From positions 1,330,001 to 1,394,000 of the forward strand of contig NZ_AP022810.1 of NCBI RefSeq assembly GCF_009731355.2: a stretch of DNA of 64,000 nt. The letters run 5' to 3'. Below, piece after piece: positions 9,325 to 20,193 of the stretch. The number at the start of each line of letters is the position of its first letter. Position 1 is the first letter of the stretch. Source of the DNA: Desulfuromonas sp. AOP6 (GTDB taxonomy: Bacteria; Desulfobacterota; Desulfuromonadia; Desulfuromonadales; SZUA-540). A program made the translations under genes and the position numbers. The notes beneath the pieces are model-generated. The model saw only the letters and a program-made list of their open reading frames with translations, was not told the DNA's origin and did not search any database.

Positions 9325-11337
9325 TTGGCAACGACGGCAGTACCGGCAGAAAAAGAGCTCAATCGCAGCAGGGTTTACGCCACCGGGGGATTTGCCCTCG
9401 GAATTCTGGCGCCTCTGGGCTGGATACTTCTGCGACTTATTCTATTCTGGAACCCGGAACAGACTTTATGGCAACAGATTGTCGGGCCCTTTCTCGGCTC
9501 GGAAGAGGGACGGCTGCTGTATGCCTACATGGGGCTCGGTACGGCTTTAGTGCTCGGTGTCTTCGGCTTTTACCTGGGGAAGACCTCGCAGAGGATTCAC
9601 GAAAGGGCTCTTCACCTCGATGAGCTCAACACGGTGATTGCCCGACAGAAAGCAGAGTTCGAGCGAAAATTCCGCGAGTTGGACAACAGCATCAAAAACT
9701 TTCATTCCATCAGCAACCACATTCAGAAATCCCTCGATGTCCGCGAGGTTCTGAAGCTGGCCGCCGATGGCCTGCACGACATCCTTGGCTATGACCGGGT
9801 CAACATTCTCATGGTTAATCGTGATCGCCAGGTCCTCGAATTTATTGCCAGCCGCGGCTGCGGGGGGGATGATGTTTCCGGTATCACGCTCCCTCTGGAC
9901 GTGCGGGCAGGCGCCCTCTACAAGGTGGTCAGTGAAAACAGGCTTTTTCTGATCGACGATATCACCCGGCTGGGCGCTGACTACCATCTGCAATCTCCTT
10001 ACGATAAGATCGCGCAACTTCGTTCGCGTCGGTTTATCCTTTGTCCCATTGTCGTGCGTGACCAGGTGGTTGGACTCTTTGGCGTTGACAACAAAATAAA
10101 TCGCAAACATATCGACGATACGGATGTCGACACGGTGAAGCTGTTTGCCGATCAGGTGGCGTCCACCATCACCAAGATCGACCTGCTTGAGGCGGTTGAC
10201 ACTCTGACCGGTGAACTGGAGACCACCTTTCAGGAGTTGCTCAAATATCGGCAGGAATACGGTCGCCTCGATTTCGCCCTGCGAAGGGCGGCGGAGTCCA
10301 ATGCGGAAGCGACAGTTGAAATTTCCCATGGTGCCGATGTGGTTCAGGGCGCGGTGACGACAACCCGCTCGGCGGCCAATGAGATTGCCGTCTCCATTGA
10401 CGAGGTTGTCCAGAACATCTCGCAGCTCACCGATTTTATGGATAAATCCATATCAACCATGACAGAGATCTCATCTACCATTCGCTCGGTGCAGGAAAAC
10501 GGTGTCCGCTCCCATGAAATGTCCCAGACAGTCAAGGAACAGGCAGAAAAAGGTGCCGAGGCCGTAGCCAACGCCCAGTACGGACTGCACGGTATTTCCG
10601 AAGCGGTAGAAGGCACCGTCGAAAGTATACGGCGCCTCTGTCAGAAAGGGGAGGAGGTCGGCAGTATCAACGAGGTCATCACGGAAATATCCCAGAAGAC
10701 CAATCTCCTTGCGCTGAACGCTTCGATTATTGCCGCCCAGGCCGGCGAGCATGGCCATTCCTTTGCCGTTGTCGCCGAAGAGGTGCGCAAGCTCTCCCAG
10801 GAAACGGCCCAATCGACAGGTGTCATTTCCTATATCATTGAGGAAATTCAGAAGTATTCGCAGGAAACGGGACGGCAGGCCGAGACCACGCGTCAACTGG
10901 TGCAGGATGGCATCGCCCAGGGCGAACATGTTGAAGAGGCGCTCAACCAGATTCTCGACAGCGCCTCGCTGGCCATGGACATGAGCCGGGAGATCCGCAA
11001 GGCCACGGAGGAGGTCTCCAAAAGTGCCGATTTCGTGACCGGATCCATCGAGCGTCTCGGTGAGATGGCGGCCCATATATCCCAGGCTTCCAAAGAGCAG
11101 TCACAGGGAACGCGCAGCATCGCCCAGTCCATTGAAGAAATCAAGACCATGGCCGACGAAATGGCCGAGGCCACCGACCGCCAGAAAACGCACACCAAGG
11201 ATATTGAAACAGCCGTCGGTTCCGTTAGTAATATTGCCGGCCGCATTTTTTCCGCCATCGAGGAGCGCCAGAAAGGAAGTCGCGAGGTTATCGAAAGCCT
11301 TGAACGGCTCCGCCGCATCGGCAGTAAGGGCACTTAA
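9325..11337 (+). CDS. Membrane-bound GAF-domain chemotaxis-type transducer
   Basis: A 670-residue signal transducer. It has two membrane segments (about residues 18-40 and 67-85), a short coiled coil, a GAF domain (about 125-290) and a methyl-accepting-type signalling domain (about 340-670). The conserved hairpin tip reads QKTNLLALNASIIAAQAGEHG with AVVAEEVRKLSQ after it (458 onward), as in proteins that contact CheW/CheA. There is no HAMP domain and no periplasmic sensor domain, so the input is probably cytoplasmic, via GAF. The start is TTG at 9325 behind AAAGGGGGC. No other chemotaxis genes are adjacent, so it might act in a non-motility pathway. Confidence 0.88.
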   Translation: MATTAVPAEKELNRSRVYATGGFALGILAPLGWILLRLILFWNPEQTLWQQIVGPFLGSEEGRLLYAYMGLGTALVLGVFGFYLGKTSQRIHERALHLDELNTVIARQKAEFERKFRELDNSIKNFHSISNHIQKSLDVREVLKLAADGLHDILGYDRVNILMVNRDRQVLEFIASRGCGGDDVSGITLPLDVRAGALYKVVSENRLFLIDDITRLGADYHLQSPYDKIAQLRSRRFILCPIVVRDQVVGLFGVDNKINRKHIDDTDVDTVKLFADQVASTITKIDLLEAVDTLTGELETTFQELLKYRQEYGRLDFALRRAAESNAEATVEISHGADVVQGAVTTTRSAANEIAVSIDEVVQNISQLTDFMDKSISTMTEISSTIRSVQENGVRSHEMSQTVKEQAEKGAEAVANAQYGLHGISEAVEGTVESIRRLCQKGEEVGSINEVITEISQKTNLLALNASIIAAQAGEHGHSFAVVAEEVRKLSQETAQSTGVISYIIEEIQKYSQETGRQAETTRQLVQDGIAQGEHVEEALNQILDSASLAMDMSREIRKATEEVSKSADFVTGSIERLGEMAAHISQASKEQSQGTRSIAQSIEEIKTMADEMAEATDRQKTHTKDIETAVGSVSNIAGRIFSAIEERQKGSREVIESLERLRRIGSKGT

Positions 11338-11367
11338 CGTCTGGCTTATTAAATTCTTTAAAACACG

Positions 11368-11398
11368 AAAAAGAGGCCTCTTCAGGGGGTCTCTTTTT
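11368..11398. terminator. Hairpin terminator between convergent genes
   Basis: An 11-bp stem (11368-11378 with 11388-11398, one G-T pair) flanked by A5 on one side and T5 on the other. It can end the sensor gene from the left. The stop of the minus-strand transporter gene (11382) lies inside its loop. Confidence 0.7.
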
Positions 11399-12356
11399 GT
11401 TTGTGGGTCTCTTCGAGGATATGGTCTTCCAGACGGGTTTTGTCGGCGGGGCAGGCTTCCATCCCCGGGCAGTTTTCCTGCTGGCAGGGATCGATGTGAA
11501 TGGTAACGTCCGCTCCAGGAATGTCTTCCTGGATGCGCTTCTCCAGGTGGTCGGCAATGGCATGGGCTTCTTCCACGGAGAGGTGCTTGCAGACCGTCAG
11601 GTGAAAATCGATGATTTTCTGCGAACCGGCCCGACGCGTACGCAGATTGTGATAGTCGAGCAGAATTTTTCGGTGGGCGTCAATGAGGTCGGTAATTTCC
11701 CTGCGGATGGGCTCAGGCAATTCTTCATCGAGGACGTCGCGCAGACCATGACGAACGAGACGCACCGCTTCAAAGAGGATATACAGGGCCACCAGGATGG
11801 ACAGTGCCGGGTCAAGCCAGGTGATATTCACGAAGGAAATCACCACCAGCCCCACGATCAGGGCACTGTTTGTGTAGACGTCCATGCTGAAGTGCAGCGA
11901 ATCAGCCTCAAGAGCCGAAGAGTCCGTCTTCTTGGCCACCCGCCGCAGATAACGGCTGACCCACCAGGAGGCGATGGCACTGATGACCAGTACGATGATC
12001 CCCTGGTTCAAGTGGACCAGCTCAGGCCCCTCCATGAGACGGTGGACCGATTCATAGATGATCCAGCCCCCACTTGCAGCTATGACCATGGACTGGATGA
12101 TCGTAGCCAGGGTCTCATATTTGCCATGGCCGAAGGGATGACACTTGTCCGCCGGTTGGACAGCGCGGCTGATGGCGAACAGGTTGACGCCGGACATCAG
12201 AATATCGAGAAGTGAATCGATGGCCGAGGAAAGTACGGCCATCGATCCCGTGGCCAGGCCGGTGGCCAACTTCAAGGCAGCCAGACCGCTGGCCATGGCG
12301 ATCGAGATACGGGCTGCGGTAACTTTGGCACGGGCAGAAGACATGGTTGGACTCAC
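11382..12356 (-). CDS. Cation diffusion facilitator (CDF) family metal transporter
   Basis: An inner-membrane divalent-metal/proton antiporter of the CDF family (324 residues). Transport-site motifs are seen in helix 2 (SSAIDSLLD) and helix 5 (HFSMDVYTN), with HPFGHGKYE after helix 2, followed by a cytoplasmic dimerisation domain rich in His/Asp. The C-terminus adds a short cysteine cluster (CQQENCPGMEACP) that may bind metal and is not standard. The metal (Zn, Fe, Mn or Co) cannot be deduced. Translation may start at GTG 12356, four bases after the upstream gene stops, or at ATG 12344; the two genes are probably cotranscribed. Confidence 0.88.
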   Translation of the reverse strand: MSPTMSSARAKVTAARISIAMASGLAALKLATGLATGSMAVLSSAIDSLLDILMSGVNLFAISRAVQPADKCHPFGHGKYETLATIIQSMVIAASGGWIIYESVHRLMEGPELVHLNQGIIVLVISAIASWWVSRYLRRVAKKTDSSALEADSLHFSMDVYTNSALIVGLVVISFVNITWLDPALSILVALYILFEAVRLVRHGLRDVLDEELPEPIRREITDLIDAHRKILLDYHNLRTRRAGSQKIIDFHLTVCKHLSVEEAHAIADHLEKRIQEDIPGADVTIHIDPCQQENCPGMEACPADKTRLEDHILEETHKQKETP

Positions 12357-12360
12357 GGGG

Positions 12361-12882
12361 TCAGGGGTTGTCTTTCAGAGGGCAGGCCGCCTCCCAGGAG
12401 AAAAAGCCGTCTTTCTCAATGGCCCAGAAGCTTTCGATACGCTCACGGTAGTAGTCCAGGTTTTCGCAGTCTTTGTCGATGGCAGCCGCCAGTTCGGCAC
12501 TGATTTGGCCCGCAGTGGCCAGGTAGCGGTAAAAGGCCTGTATCCCCTGCAGAAGAGACGCAAGCTCCACCATGTTGGGCTCCAGGTTGCGGACGATGTA
12601 CCAGTTGCCGGCAAATTGCCGCACGCGGTTCAGACGCAGGTGGAAAATATTCTCGCGGCAATGGTCGATGACGAAGTCCTTCAGGAAGTAGGAGGCTGCG
12701 TAGGCTTTTTCACTGGCCTCTTCAGGGCTCTGGGACTGCTGCTCGATCAAATCGAGGTAAAAAAGTTTCAATAACCGGTCGATGAGGTCGTTAAGGCGTA
12801 TTTCATCCTGCAGGCTGTTGACGTTGAAATTTTCGGGGGTGAAAAGGTGATCGGCCGCAGCCGTGTGGTCTGTTTGCGTCAT
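12361..12882 (-). CDS. Conserved hypothetical protein
   Basis: A 173-residue soluble protein that I do not recognise as a characterised family. It is predicted to be largely alpha-helical, rich in acidic residues, aromatics and leucine (for example FYLDLIEQQ and YYRERIESFWAIE), and has no signal peptide or membrane segment. The ATG at 12882 is preceded by AAGGAG at the right distance; an upstream in-frame ATG at 12915 lacks this. It ends four bases before the CDF transporter start, so a joint transcript is likely. No function is assigned. Confidence 0.7.
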   Translation of the reverse strand: MTQTDHTAAADHLFTPENFNVNSLQDEIRLNDLIDRLLKLFYLDLIEQQSQSPEEASEKAYAASYFLKDFVIDHCRENIFHLRLNRVRQFAGNWYIVRNLEPNMVELASLLQGIQAFYRYLATAGQISAELAAAIDKDCENLDYYRERIESFWAIEKDGFFSWEAACPLKDNP

Positions 12883-12975
12883 AATAATCTCCTTGGCTGC
12901 CGGTTTATCTATCACTGGGACTGGCAGAGGTCAAGGTTTTTGCGGTTTTGTCCCGGAGATTCAACGGGATTGCTA

Positions 12976-13004
12976 TTTACATGAAAAGAGGGGTTTGTTA
13001 ACAT
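12976..13004 (+). promoter_or_regulatory. Probable sigma-70 promoter of mutS
   Basis: TTTACA (12976-12981), a 17-bp spacer and TAACAT (12999-13004) lie 100 bp before the mutS start, in the divergent gap from the hypothetical gene. Confidence 0.6.
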
Positions 13005-13104
13005 AACTCCCGTTTTGTCCGGCGCTTTCCGAGATGTCCTACCGCCGGCCCAAGTGGCTTTACATTTCCAGATCATTCTATCCTACTTGAGGTTTTTGTC
13101 GTTC

Positions 13105-15723
13105 ATGTCCAGTAATACTCCCATGATGCGCCAGTATCTGGAGATCAAATCCCAGTATCCCGACGCCATCCTTTTTTTTCGTCTGGGTGACTTTTACGAA
13201 ATGTTCATGGAAGATGCCGTTACGGCATCCCGCGTTCTGGACATCACCCTGACCTCCCGTAACAAAGGGGCAGCCGAAGAGGTGCCTCTGTGTGGCATTC
13301 CCTATCATAGCAGCCAGCCCTACATCGCCCGTCTGGTGGAGAACGGCTACAAAGTCGCGGTCTGCGAACAGGTGGAAGATCCGCGCGCAGCCAAGGGTAT
13401 TGTCAAGCGTGAAGTCGTGCGGGTGGTCACGCCGGGATTGATTGTTGACACCGACACCCTGCAGCCGAAGGAAAACAACTACCTGATGGCGCTGGTGTCC
13501 GAAGAGGATGATCGCTGGGGAATCGGTATTATCGACATCACGACGGGAGAGTTCCGGGTCACGGAAGTCGACTCCCTTGAAAGTGTGCGCAGCGAGCTTG
13601 CTTCCGTCAATCCGCGTGAAGTGCTGCTGCCCGAAGGAACCGCCGGAGAAGGGCTCCGCCATTTGCTGGCCGCCTCCCTGCAGGACCGCATGGTCAATGT
13701 CCTGCCTGAGTGGACTCTGGCCGGAGATCGAGCCGAGGGGCTCATTCTGCAGTTCTTTGCCAGCGGATCCCTTGACTCCTTCGGCTGTGCCGATCTGCCC
13801 GGTGCCATCAGGGCCGCCGGCGCCATTCTCACTTATCTGGAAGAGACTCAAAGGGGGGCGCTTGATCATATTCGGGCCCTGTCCACCTATCATACCCGCG
13901 ACTATATGGTTCTCGATGACACCACCCGTCGCAACCTAGAGCTTACCGCCACTCTGCAGGGCGGCAAAAAGGGCTCCCTTCTCGGCGTCCTCGATCGCAC
14001 GATGACGGCCATGGGGGGCAGGCTGTTGCGTCAATGGATTCATCATCCCCTGGTGGATGTGGAGCGGATTCGTCGACGGCAGCAGGCGGTGGCCGAACTC
14101 GTTGAACAGAGTCTGCAGCGTCACGATTTTCGGGTGGCGCTTGATGGTGTTTATGACCTGGAACGCCTGAACGGCAAGATAGCCATGGGCAACGCCAATG
14201 CCAAGGATCTGGTGGCGCTTTCCGTCTCTCTGGCCCGCTTGCCCGTCCTGATCGACGGATTGACCGGGCTGGAGAGTTCGTTTCTGCAGGATCTTCGCAA
14301 AAACATGGACCCTCTGGACGATGTCAGAGAGGTCATCGGCCGCGCCATTGCCGAGGATCCACCTTTTGTGTTGCGCGAAGGCGGCCTCATTCGGGATGGA
14401 TTTAACGAACCCCTGGATGAATTGCGCCGTATCAGCAAAGAAGGCAAGGGCTGGATCGCTCGTCTGGAGGCGGAAGAGAAAGAGCGCACGGGTATCTCCA
14501 CCCTCAAGGTGCGTTTCAACAAGGTCTTCGGCTACTATATCGAGGTCTCCAAAGGGCAGGTCAGCCGGGTGCCCGAGGACTATCAGCGCAAACAGACCCT
14601 GGCTAACGCCGAGCGCTACATCACGCCGGCTCTGAAGGAATATGAGGACAAAGTCCTTGGCGCCGAGGACAGGATTGTGGAGCTGGAATACGATCTTTTC
14701 CAGCAGGTCCGCCAGCAGGTCGCTTCACAGGGGCGTCGCATCCAGCAGACAGCGGATGCCCTGGCGACCCTGGATGTTCTCTGCTCACTCGCCGATCTGG
14801 CCCACGACCGCCGCTATGTGGTCCCCCAGATCGAGGAGAGCCTGGAGCTGACGATCATCGAAGGGCGTCATCCCGTTATCGAGGCCATGAATCTCAACGA
14901 GGGCTTCGTCCCCAATGACGTCGAGATGCATGGTGACGACAACCAGTTGCTCATTATCACTGGCCCCAACATGGCCGGCAAGTCAACCTTCATGCGCCAG
15001 GTCGCTCTGATCACCCTGCTGGCCCAGATGGGCAGCCTGGTGCCGGCCAGTTCCGCCCGCATCGGGGTGGCCGATCGTATCTTCACCCGGGTTGGCGCCA
15101 GCGACAATCTGGCGCGTGGGCAATCGACCTTCATGGTCGAAATGACGGAGACAGCCAATATTCTCAACCATGCCAGCCGCCGCAGCCTGATTATCCTCGA
15201 TGAAATCGGTCGGGGCACCTCCACCTTCGATGGTGTCAGCATCGCCTGGGCCGTGGCCGAATACCTGCATGACAACCCTCAGGTGGCCGCCCGCACGCTT
15301 TTTGCCACCCATTATCATGAACTGACCGATCTGGCCCTGACCCGGGAGCGGGTGAGAAACTACAATATTGCCGTGCGGGAATGGAATGACCAGATCATCT
15401 TTTTGCGCAAGATCGTCGCCGGCGGCGCCAGTCACTCCTACGGCATTCAGGTCGCCCGGCTCGCCGGCCTGCCGGCAGCTGTTATCTCTCGCGCCAGAGA
15501 GGTCCTTAAAAACCTTGAGTCGGGAGAATTCGAACAGGAGGGCGTCCCCCGCCTGGCCCGGGGAAAGCAGGGTGCTCGCCAAAAAAACAGCCCCGATCAG
15601 CTGTCTCTGTTCAGCCCAGGCACAGACGAAATCCGCCAGTGCCTGGAGGGTCTCGATATCTCCACGCTGACGCCGCTGGAAGCTTTGAATATTCTGGCCG
15701 ACTTGAAACAGAAGGTGGTGTGA
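13105..15723 (+). CDS. mutS: DNA mismatch repair protein MutS
   Basis: Recognises base mismatches and small loops and recruits MutL for repair. At 872 residues it matches the MutS1 family. The mismatch-reading [11 protein letters not shown] is near residue 25-35, the Walker [10 protein letters not shown] at 620-628, then [12 protein letters not shown] and the ATHYHEL segment. The first family residues ([14 protein letters not shown]) follow the ATG at 13105, which has a GAGGT site; the open frame extends 30 codons further upstream without similarity. The amidase gene begins one base after its stop, so they are probably cotranscribed. MutL is not in the window. Confidence 0.97.
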   Translation: MSSNTPMMRQYLEIKSQYPDAILFFRLGDFYEMFMEDAVTASRVLDITLTSRNKGAAEEVPLCGIPYHSSQPYIARLVENGYKVAVCEQVEDPRAAKGIVKREVVRVVTPGLIVDTDTLQPKENNYLMALVSEEDDRWGIGIIDITTGEFRVTEVDSLESVRSELASVNPREVLLPEGTAGEGLRHLLAASLQDRMVNVLPEWTLAGDRAEGLILQFFASGSLDSFGCADLPGAIRAAGAILTYLEETQRGALDHIRALSTYHTRDYMVLDDTTRRNLELTATLQGGKKGSLLGVLDRTMTAMGGRLLRQWIHHPLVDVERIRRRQQAVAELVEQSLQRHDFRVALDGVYDLERLNGKIAMGNANAKDLVALSVSLARLPVLIDGLTGLESSFLQDLRKNMDPLDDVREVIGRAIAEDPPFVLREGGLIRDGFNEPLDELRRISKEGKGWIARLEAEEKERTGISTLKVRFNKVFGYYIEVSKGQVSRVPEDYQRKQTLANAERYITPALKEYEDKVLGAEDRIVELEYDLFQQVRQQVASQGRRIQQTADALATLDVLCSLADLAHDRRYVVPQIEESLELTIIEGRHPVIEAMNLNEGFVPNDVEMHGDDNQLLIITGPNMAGKSTFMRQVALITLLAQMGSLVPASSARIGVADRIFTRVGASDNLARGQSTFMVEMTETANILNHASRRSLIILDEIGRGTSTFDGVSIAWAVAEYLHDNPQVAARTLFATHYHELTDLALTRERVRNYNIAVREWNDQIIFLRKIVAGGASHSYGIQVARLAGLPAAVISRAREVLKNLESGEFEQEGVPRLARGKQGARQKNSPDQLSLFSPGTDEIRQCLEGLDISTLTPLEALNILADLKQKVV

Positions 15724-15724
15724 C

Positions 15725-17443
15725 ATGGTCCTTTTCCGAAAAATTCTTATAGTCTGCTTCTGCCTGTTGACCGTTCATCCCGCTCTGGCCCAGGACGCTG
15801 AAAACGACTACCACCAAGCCAAAGCCAACTATCAGAAGCTGCTCGATTCCCGCCAGAAACAGCTTTATCGTGATAGCTGGGTTCGGGTCCGTGATCAGTT
15901 TGTGGCGGTTAAAGAGAAATACCCGCGTCATTCCCGCGCCGCCGACAGTCTCTACATGGCCGGCAAGACCACGGAGGGACTCTATCGTGTATCCCTGGTG
16001 GCCGCCGATGCCAGGGAGGCCGTCGCCTTTTACGATGATCTGGCGACCCTCTACCCTGAAAGCTCCCTCGCCGACGATGGTCTGTATCTGTCCGGAAGTA
16101 TTCTGGCCGAGGTGCTGGCGGAAAGCGCTCAAGCCTATCTTCGGTTCGCCCGGCTCATCGAGCGTTATCCCCAGGGCGATATGGTTGACAAAGCCCGTCC
16201 CAGGGTCAGGGAACTGGCTCGCTATGCGACAAGTACCCCACAGGCACCCGCGGCCGCGCCACCGCCGTCAGAAGATGGCCTCCGCCAATTGACAGGCATC
16301 CGCTTCTGGTCCAGCCCCGATACGACCCGAATCGTCATCGATCTGGAGGCATCGGCCAATTACGTGGTCAACCAGTTGCGCGGCGACCCCAAAAAGCAGA
16401 CGTCGCCGCGCATCTATATTGATATTCTGGGCGCCAGTCCCTCGCTGGCTCTTGGCGACACCCTGAACGTCAATGACGGCCTGCTGCGGCAGATCCGTAC
16501 CGGTGTCCCTGCCCAGGGCACGGTTCGTGTCGTTCTCGATCTCACCAGCCTTAAAGATTACAAGGTTTTCTCCCTGGACGATCCTTTCCGGATCGTGATC
16601 GATGTCGAGGCCGACCGCCAGACCGAAATCACGGCCACCAAGCCGGTGGTCTCCGCGCTGCCGTCTTCTGCCCAGGACGGCATCGCCGGCATCCTTGAGC
16701 GGACACCAGAGGACAAGCCTCTTCAGCTTCATATTCCCCAGGCCTCCTCCGGCCATGCGATGCGGCGCATCGTAATTGATCCAGGACATGGCGGCAAGGA
16801 CCCTGGGGCCATCGGTCCCTCCGGCGTTCTTGAAAAAGATATTGTCCTTAAGCTGGCCAAGGCTCTCAAAGCCCGCCTCGAAAACGATCTCGGCGTCGAA
16901 GTGCTTTTGACCCGCGACCGGGATATTTTCATACCCCTCGAAGAACGAACGGCTTTTGCGAACAAGGTGGGCGCCGATCTGTTCATCTCTCTGCACGCCA
17001 ATGCCAGTCCCAGTCGACAGGCGTATGGCATCGAGACGTACTATCTTAACTTTTCCAAAAACGATAAAGCAGCTGCTCTGGCTGCCCGGGAAAATGGCAC
17101 CTCATTGAAAGAGGTCGGAGATCTGGAACTGATCCTTTTCGACCTGATGGCCAATGCCAAAATCAATGAATCGAGTCGCCTGGCTGCGGAGATCCAGAAT
17201 TCCCTTGTGAACGTGCTCTCCAAAAACTACAGCAAAGTCAAGGATCTTGGCGTCAGACAGGGGCCATTTTATGTTCTGTTGGGGGCCACCATGCCCTCCG
17301 TTCTGGTGGAGACCGCCTTTATCAGCAACAAGATGGAAGAGACCCGCCTTCTCAGTGACAAATACCGGGATCGCGCCGTGGCCGCCATCTCCCAGGGTGT
17401 GCTCAACTATACCCGTTCCCTTAAAATTATGGCCTCGAACTGA
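15725..17443 (+). CDS. amiC: N-acetylmuramoyl-L-alanine amidase with AMIN and TPR-like regions
   Basis: A periplasmic zinc amidase that cuts the bond between N-acetylmuramic acid and the peptide stem of peptidoglycan, typically in daughter-cell separation. An N-terminal signal peptide (about 1-22, ending HPALAQ) is followed by TPR-like helices (about 30-165), a proline-rich linker, an AMIN localisation domain (about 190-300) and an Amidase_3 domain (about 345-565). The zinc and catalytic residues are visible in VIDPGHGGKDPGA, LEKDIVLKLA, SLHANA and VLVETAFISN. The TPR region is an addition to the E. coli AmiC layout. It starts one base after mutS. Confidence 0.92.
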   Translation: MVLFRKILIVCFCLLTVHPALAQDAENDYHQAKANYQKLLDSRQKQLYRDSWVRVRDQFVAVKEKYPRHSRAADSLYMAGKTTEGLYRVSLVAADAREAVAFYDDLATLYPESSLADDGLYLSGSILAEVLAESAQAYLRFARLIERYPQGDMVDKARPRVRELARYATSTPQAPAAAPPPSEDGLRQLTGIRFWSSPDTTRIVIDLEASANYVVNQLRGDPKKQTSPRIYIDILGASPSLALGDTLNVNDGLLRQIRTGVPAQGTVRVVLDLTSLKDYKVFSLDDPFRIVIDVEADRQTEITATKPVVSALPSSAQDGIAGILERTPEDKPLQLHIPQASSGHAMRRIVIDPGHGGKDPGAIGPSGVLEKDIVLKLAKALKARLENDLGVEVLLTRDRDIFIPLEERTAFANKVGADLFISLHANASPSRQAYGIETYYLNFSKNDKAAALAARENGTSLKEVGDLELILFDLMANAKINESSRLAAEIQNSLVNVLSKNYSKVKDLGVRQGPFYVLLGATMPSVLVETAFISNKMEETRLLSDKYRDRAVAAISQGVLNYTRSLKIMASN

Positions 17444-17454
17444 CAGGGCGTCCC

Positions 17455-20163
17455 GTGAAAACAGAGCATTTTTTTACTCCTGAACTGCTGACCAACTCCT
17501 CCATCCCCTATGAAAAGAGGCGGACTCTTCTTCTGGAGGCGTCCCGTCGCTATCTCGATTATCATCAAGCCAGGATTCAGGCCAAGCACTACGCGGGAGC
17601 TTCCGGCACCTCGGTGGTCGGGAGTCTGACCTCCATGATCGACACCCTCATTCGCAATCTTTATCGCAGTGTCTCAGCGGACGTCCCGGAGAGCCAATTC
17701 GGAGCCTGCACCCTGGTGGCCTTGGGTGGCTATGGTCGAGCCGAGCTCAACCCCCGCTCGGATATTGACCTGATGTTCTTTTACACGGGCAAAGACAAGG
17801 ATTTTGCCGAAAAGATTTCCGAAAGAATGCTCTATCTGCTCTGGGATCTGGGCCTGGACGTCGGTTACAGCGTTCGGACCGATGCCGACTGCCTGCAGAT
17901 GGCTGACAAGGATATCACCGCCCGCACGGCCTTGCTTGACTCTCGCTACATCGTCGGGGACGAGGATCTTTACCAGGATTACACGCGAAAGGTGCTTGCC
18001 GTCGTTGTCGCCCGCAATACGGGAGAATTCATCCGGCAGAAGCTGGAAGAGAACGACCGCAGGCTTAAAAAGTATGGTTCTTCCGTTTATCTCCTGGAGC
18101 CGAATGTCAAGGAGGGGGAGGGAGGCCTGCGGGATCTCCATGCCTCCCTGTGGATCGCGCGTGTCAAGTTCAAGGCCCGCAATCTGCGGGAGCTCATCAT
18201 CAAGGGCGTTCTGACCGAGCGGGAAGGGGAGGAGTATGAAGCCGCCCTCGACTATCTGTGGCGCCTGCGTAATCACCTGCATTACCTCTCCAGCCGTAAA
18301 AACGAGCAGATGCAGTTCGACAAACAGGAAAAACTGGCCCAGTTCTTCGGGTATCGTGACAGTCGGCAGGGGCTGGCCGTCGAGCAGTTCATGCAGGACT
18401 ATTATTCTCATGCCACCCGCATTGAGCACATCGCCTCCTCCCTTATCGCCAAGGCGACGCAACAGGATGATCCCGGTTCCCGCATCCTGGGCTATCTGAC
18501 CCGCCGTGTGGTCGATGAGGGCTTCTATATTCTGCGCGGCGAATTGCGGCTGAGCGATGATAGCCTTTTCGAGCGTGACCCTGCCGCCATGATGAAGGCT
18601 TTTTTGCTGTCGCAACGGCATGGTGTTCCTCTCAACATCTCCCTCAAGGGGATGATCCGCGACAACCTGCGCCGGCTCAACGACAAGGTGCGGCGTTCCC
18701 GTGCCATTAATGAGATGTTTCTGGAAATACTCCGCAGTCCCAAGGGGGTGGCGGAAACGCTGCGGGATATGCACCACCTGCAGTTTCTCAACCGCTTTAT
18801 TCCCGAGTTCGGTCGCATCTACTGCAAGGTTCAGCACGATGCCTATCACATCTATACAGTTGATATCCATACGCTTTTTGCCGTCGAAGAGGTGACCAAG
18901 GTCTGGCAGGGGGTGTACCGGGAGAAGAAACCGGTTCTCACCCAGGTGGCCAACGAAATAGAGAAGCGAGAGCTTCTGCTGCTGGCCGTGCTCTTTCACG
19001 ACATTGGCAAAGGGGAAGGGAAAGATCACTGCAACAAGGGCGCCGATATGATCCCGACCATTGCCCGGCGCCTGGGGCTGAACCGCGAGGACAGCCGCCG
19101 TCTTGAATTCCTGGTGCGCAACCATTTGAAAATGGCTCACATTTCCCAGCGCCGGGATTTACACGACGACCGTCTTATCGTCGACTTCGCCCGCAGCATG
19201 GGGATGAGCGAAAATCTGCGCATGCTCTACCTGTTGACCTTTGCCGATATCAAGGCCGTCGGCCCGGATGTCTGGTCCGAATGGAAGGGATTTCTGCTGC
19301 AGGAGCTCTACGAAAAAGCGTACATGGTTTTGGAAAGAGGGGACTTTCAGCTGGAAAAACGCTCGGAAAAGGTGCGTAACCGCAAACGCAAAATACTGGC
19401 CCTGCTCCAGGACGACTATGACCCCAAGGCCATAAGAGATGCTCTGAAAACCATGAGTACCCGCTATCTGCTGTCTTACCGCTCCGCGGACATCGCGGCG
19501 CATCTGCGCCTCTCCTTCAGCCGTCGGGACAGAGCGCTGGCCATGCAGGTGGAGCATGTTCCCGAGCAGGAACACAGTCAGGTGACAATCGCCACCCTCG
19601 ACGTTCCCGGCCTTTTTTCCAAGATTACCGGAGTTATGGCCGCCAATAACATCAACATTCTCGGCGCCCAGATCAACACCCGCAGCAACGGTATCGTCCT
19701 CGACGTTCTGCAGGTGCGCAGTTCGGCAGGCACAATCATCGCCGATGAAGCCAAATGGCGTCATGTGGAGGAAGATCTGGCGGCGGTGCTCGAAGGGCGG
19801 GTGAAGGTCGATACCCTGGTGAGCAAGATGCAGCGTCCCAGCTTTTTGACGGAAAAAGCCCGCCCCCGCATTCCGACCCGGGTAGAAATTGATAACCAGG
19901 CCGCGCAGGAATACACGGTCATCGACATCTATACCCATGATAAGGTCGGTCTGCTGTATGATATCACCAAGACTCTGAAAGAACTGGGATTGTATATCGG
20001 CGTCGCCAAGATTTCCACCAAGGTCGATCAGGCCGGAGACACCTTTTACGTGCAGGATATCTTCAGCCAGAAAATTCTGCAGGAAGACAAGGTCGCCGAA
20101 ATCCGGGAAAAACTTCTTCTAAGTCTTGACGGTGAGTATCCGCCGGAAACGGCTCGACAATGA
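17455..20163 (+). CDS. glnD: [Protein-PII] uridylyltransferase/uridylyl-removing enzyme
   Basis: The cell's glutamine sensor: it adds UMP to PII when glutamine is low and removes it when glutamine is high. The 902 residues show all four parts: nucleotidyltransferase GGYGRAELNPRSDIDL (91-106), an HD hydrolase domain with LFHDIGKGEGKDH (about 513-525), and two ACT domains (about 705-780 and 815-885) that bind glutamine. The start is GTG at 17455, 11 bases after the amidase stop. It would control, through PII, the glutamine synthetase whose end opens this window. Confidence 0.96.
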   Translation: MKTEHFFTPELLTNSSIPYEKRRTLLLEASRRYLDYHQARIQAKHYAGASGTSVVGSLTSMIDTLIRNLYRSVSADVPESQFGACTLVALGGYGRAELNPRSDIDLMFFYTGKDKDFAEKISERMLYLLWDLGLDVGYSVRTDADCLQMADKDITARTALLDSRYIVGDEDLYQDYTRKVLAVVVARNTGEFIRQKLEENDRRLKKYGSSVYLLEPNVKEGEGGLRDLHASLWIARVKFKARNLRELIIKGVLTEREGEEYEAALDYLWRLRNHLHYLSSRKNEQMQFDKQEKLAQFFGYRDSRQGLAVEQFMQDYYSHATRIEHIASSLIAKATQQDDPGSRILGYLTRRVVDEGFYILRGELRLSDDSLFERDPAAMMKAFLLSQRHGVPLNISLKGMIRDNLRRLNDKVRRSRAINEMFLEILRSPKGVAETLRDMHHLQFLNRFIPEFGRIYCKVQHDAYHIYTVDIHTLFAVEEVTKVWQGVYREKKPVLTQVANEIEKRELLLLAVLFHDIGKGEGKDHCNKGADMIPTIARRLGLNREDSRRLEFLVRNHLKMAHISQRRDLHDDRLIVDFARSMGMSENLRMLYLLTFADIKAVGPDVWSEWKGFLLQELYEKAYMVLERGDFQLEKRSEKVRNRKRKILALLQDDYDPKAIRDALKTMSTRYLLSYRSADIAAHLRLSFSRRDRALAMQVEHVPEQEHSQVTIATLDVPGLFSKITGVMAANNINILGAQINTRSNGIVLDVLQVRSSAGTIIADEAKWRHVEEDLAAVLEGRVKVDTLVSKMQRPSFLTEKARPRIPTRVEIDNQAAQEYTVIDIYTHDKVGLLYDITKTLKELGLYIGVAKISTKVDQAGDTFYVQDIFSQKILQEDKVAEIREKLLLSLDGEYPPETARQ

Positions 20164-20193
20164 GGCGCCTGGCAACGGGCAGGCAGTGAATCC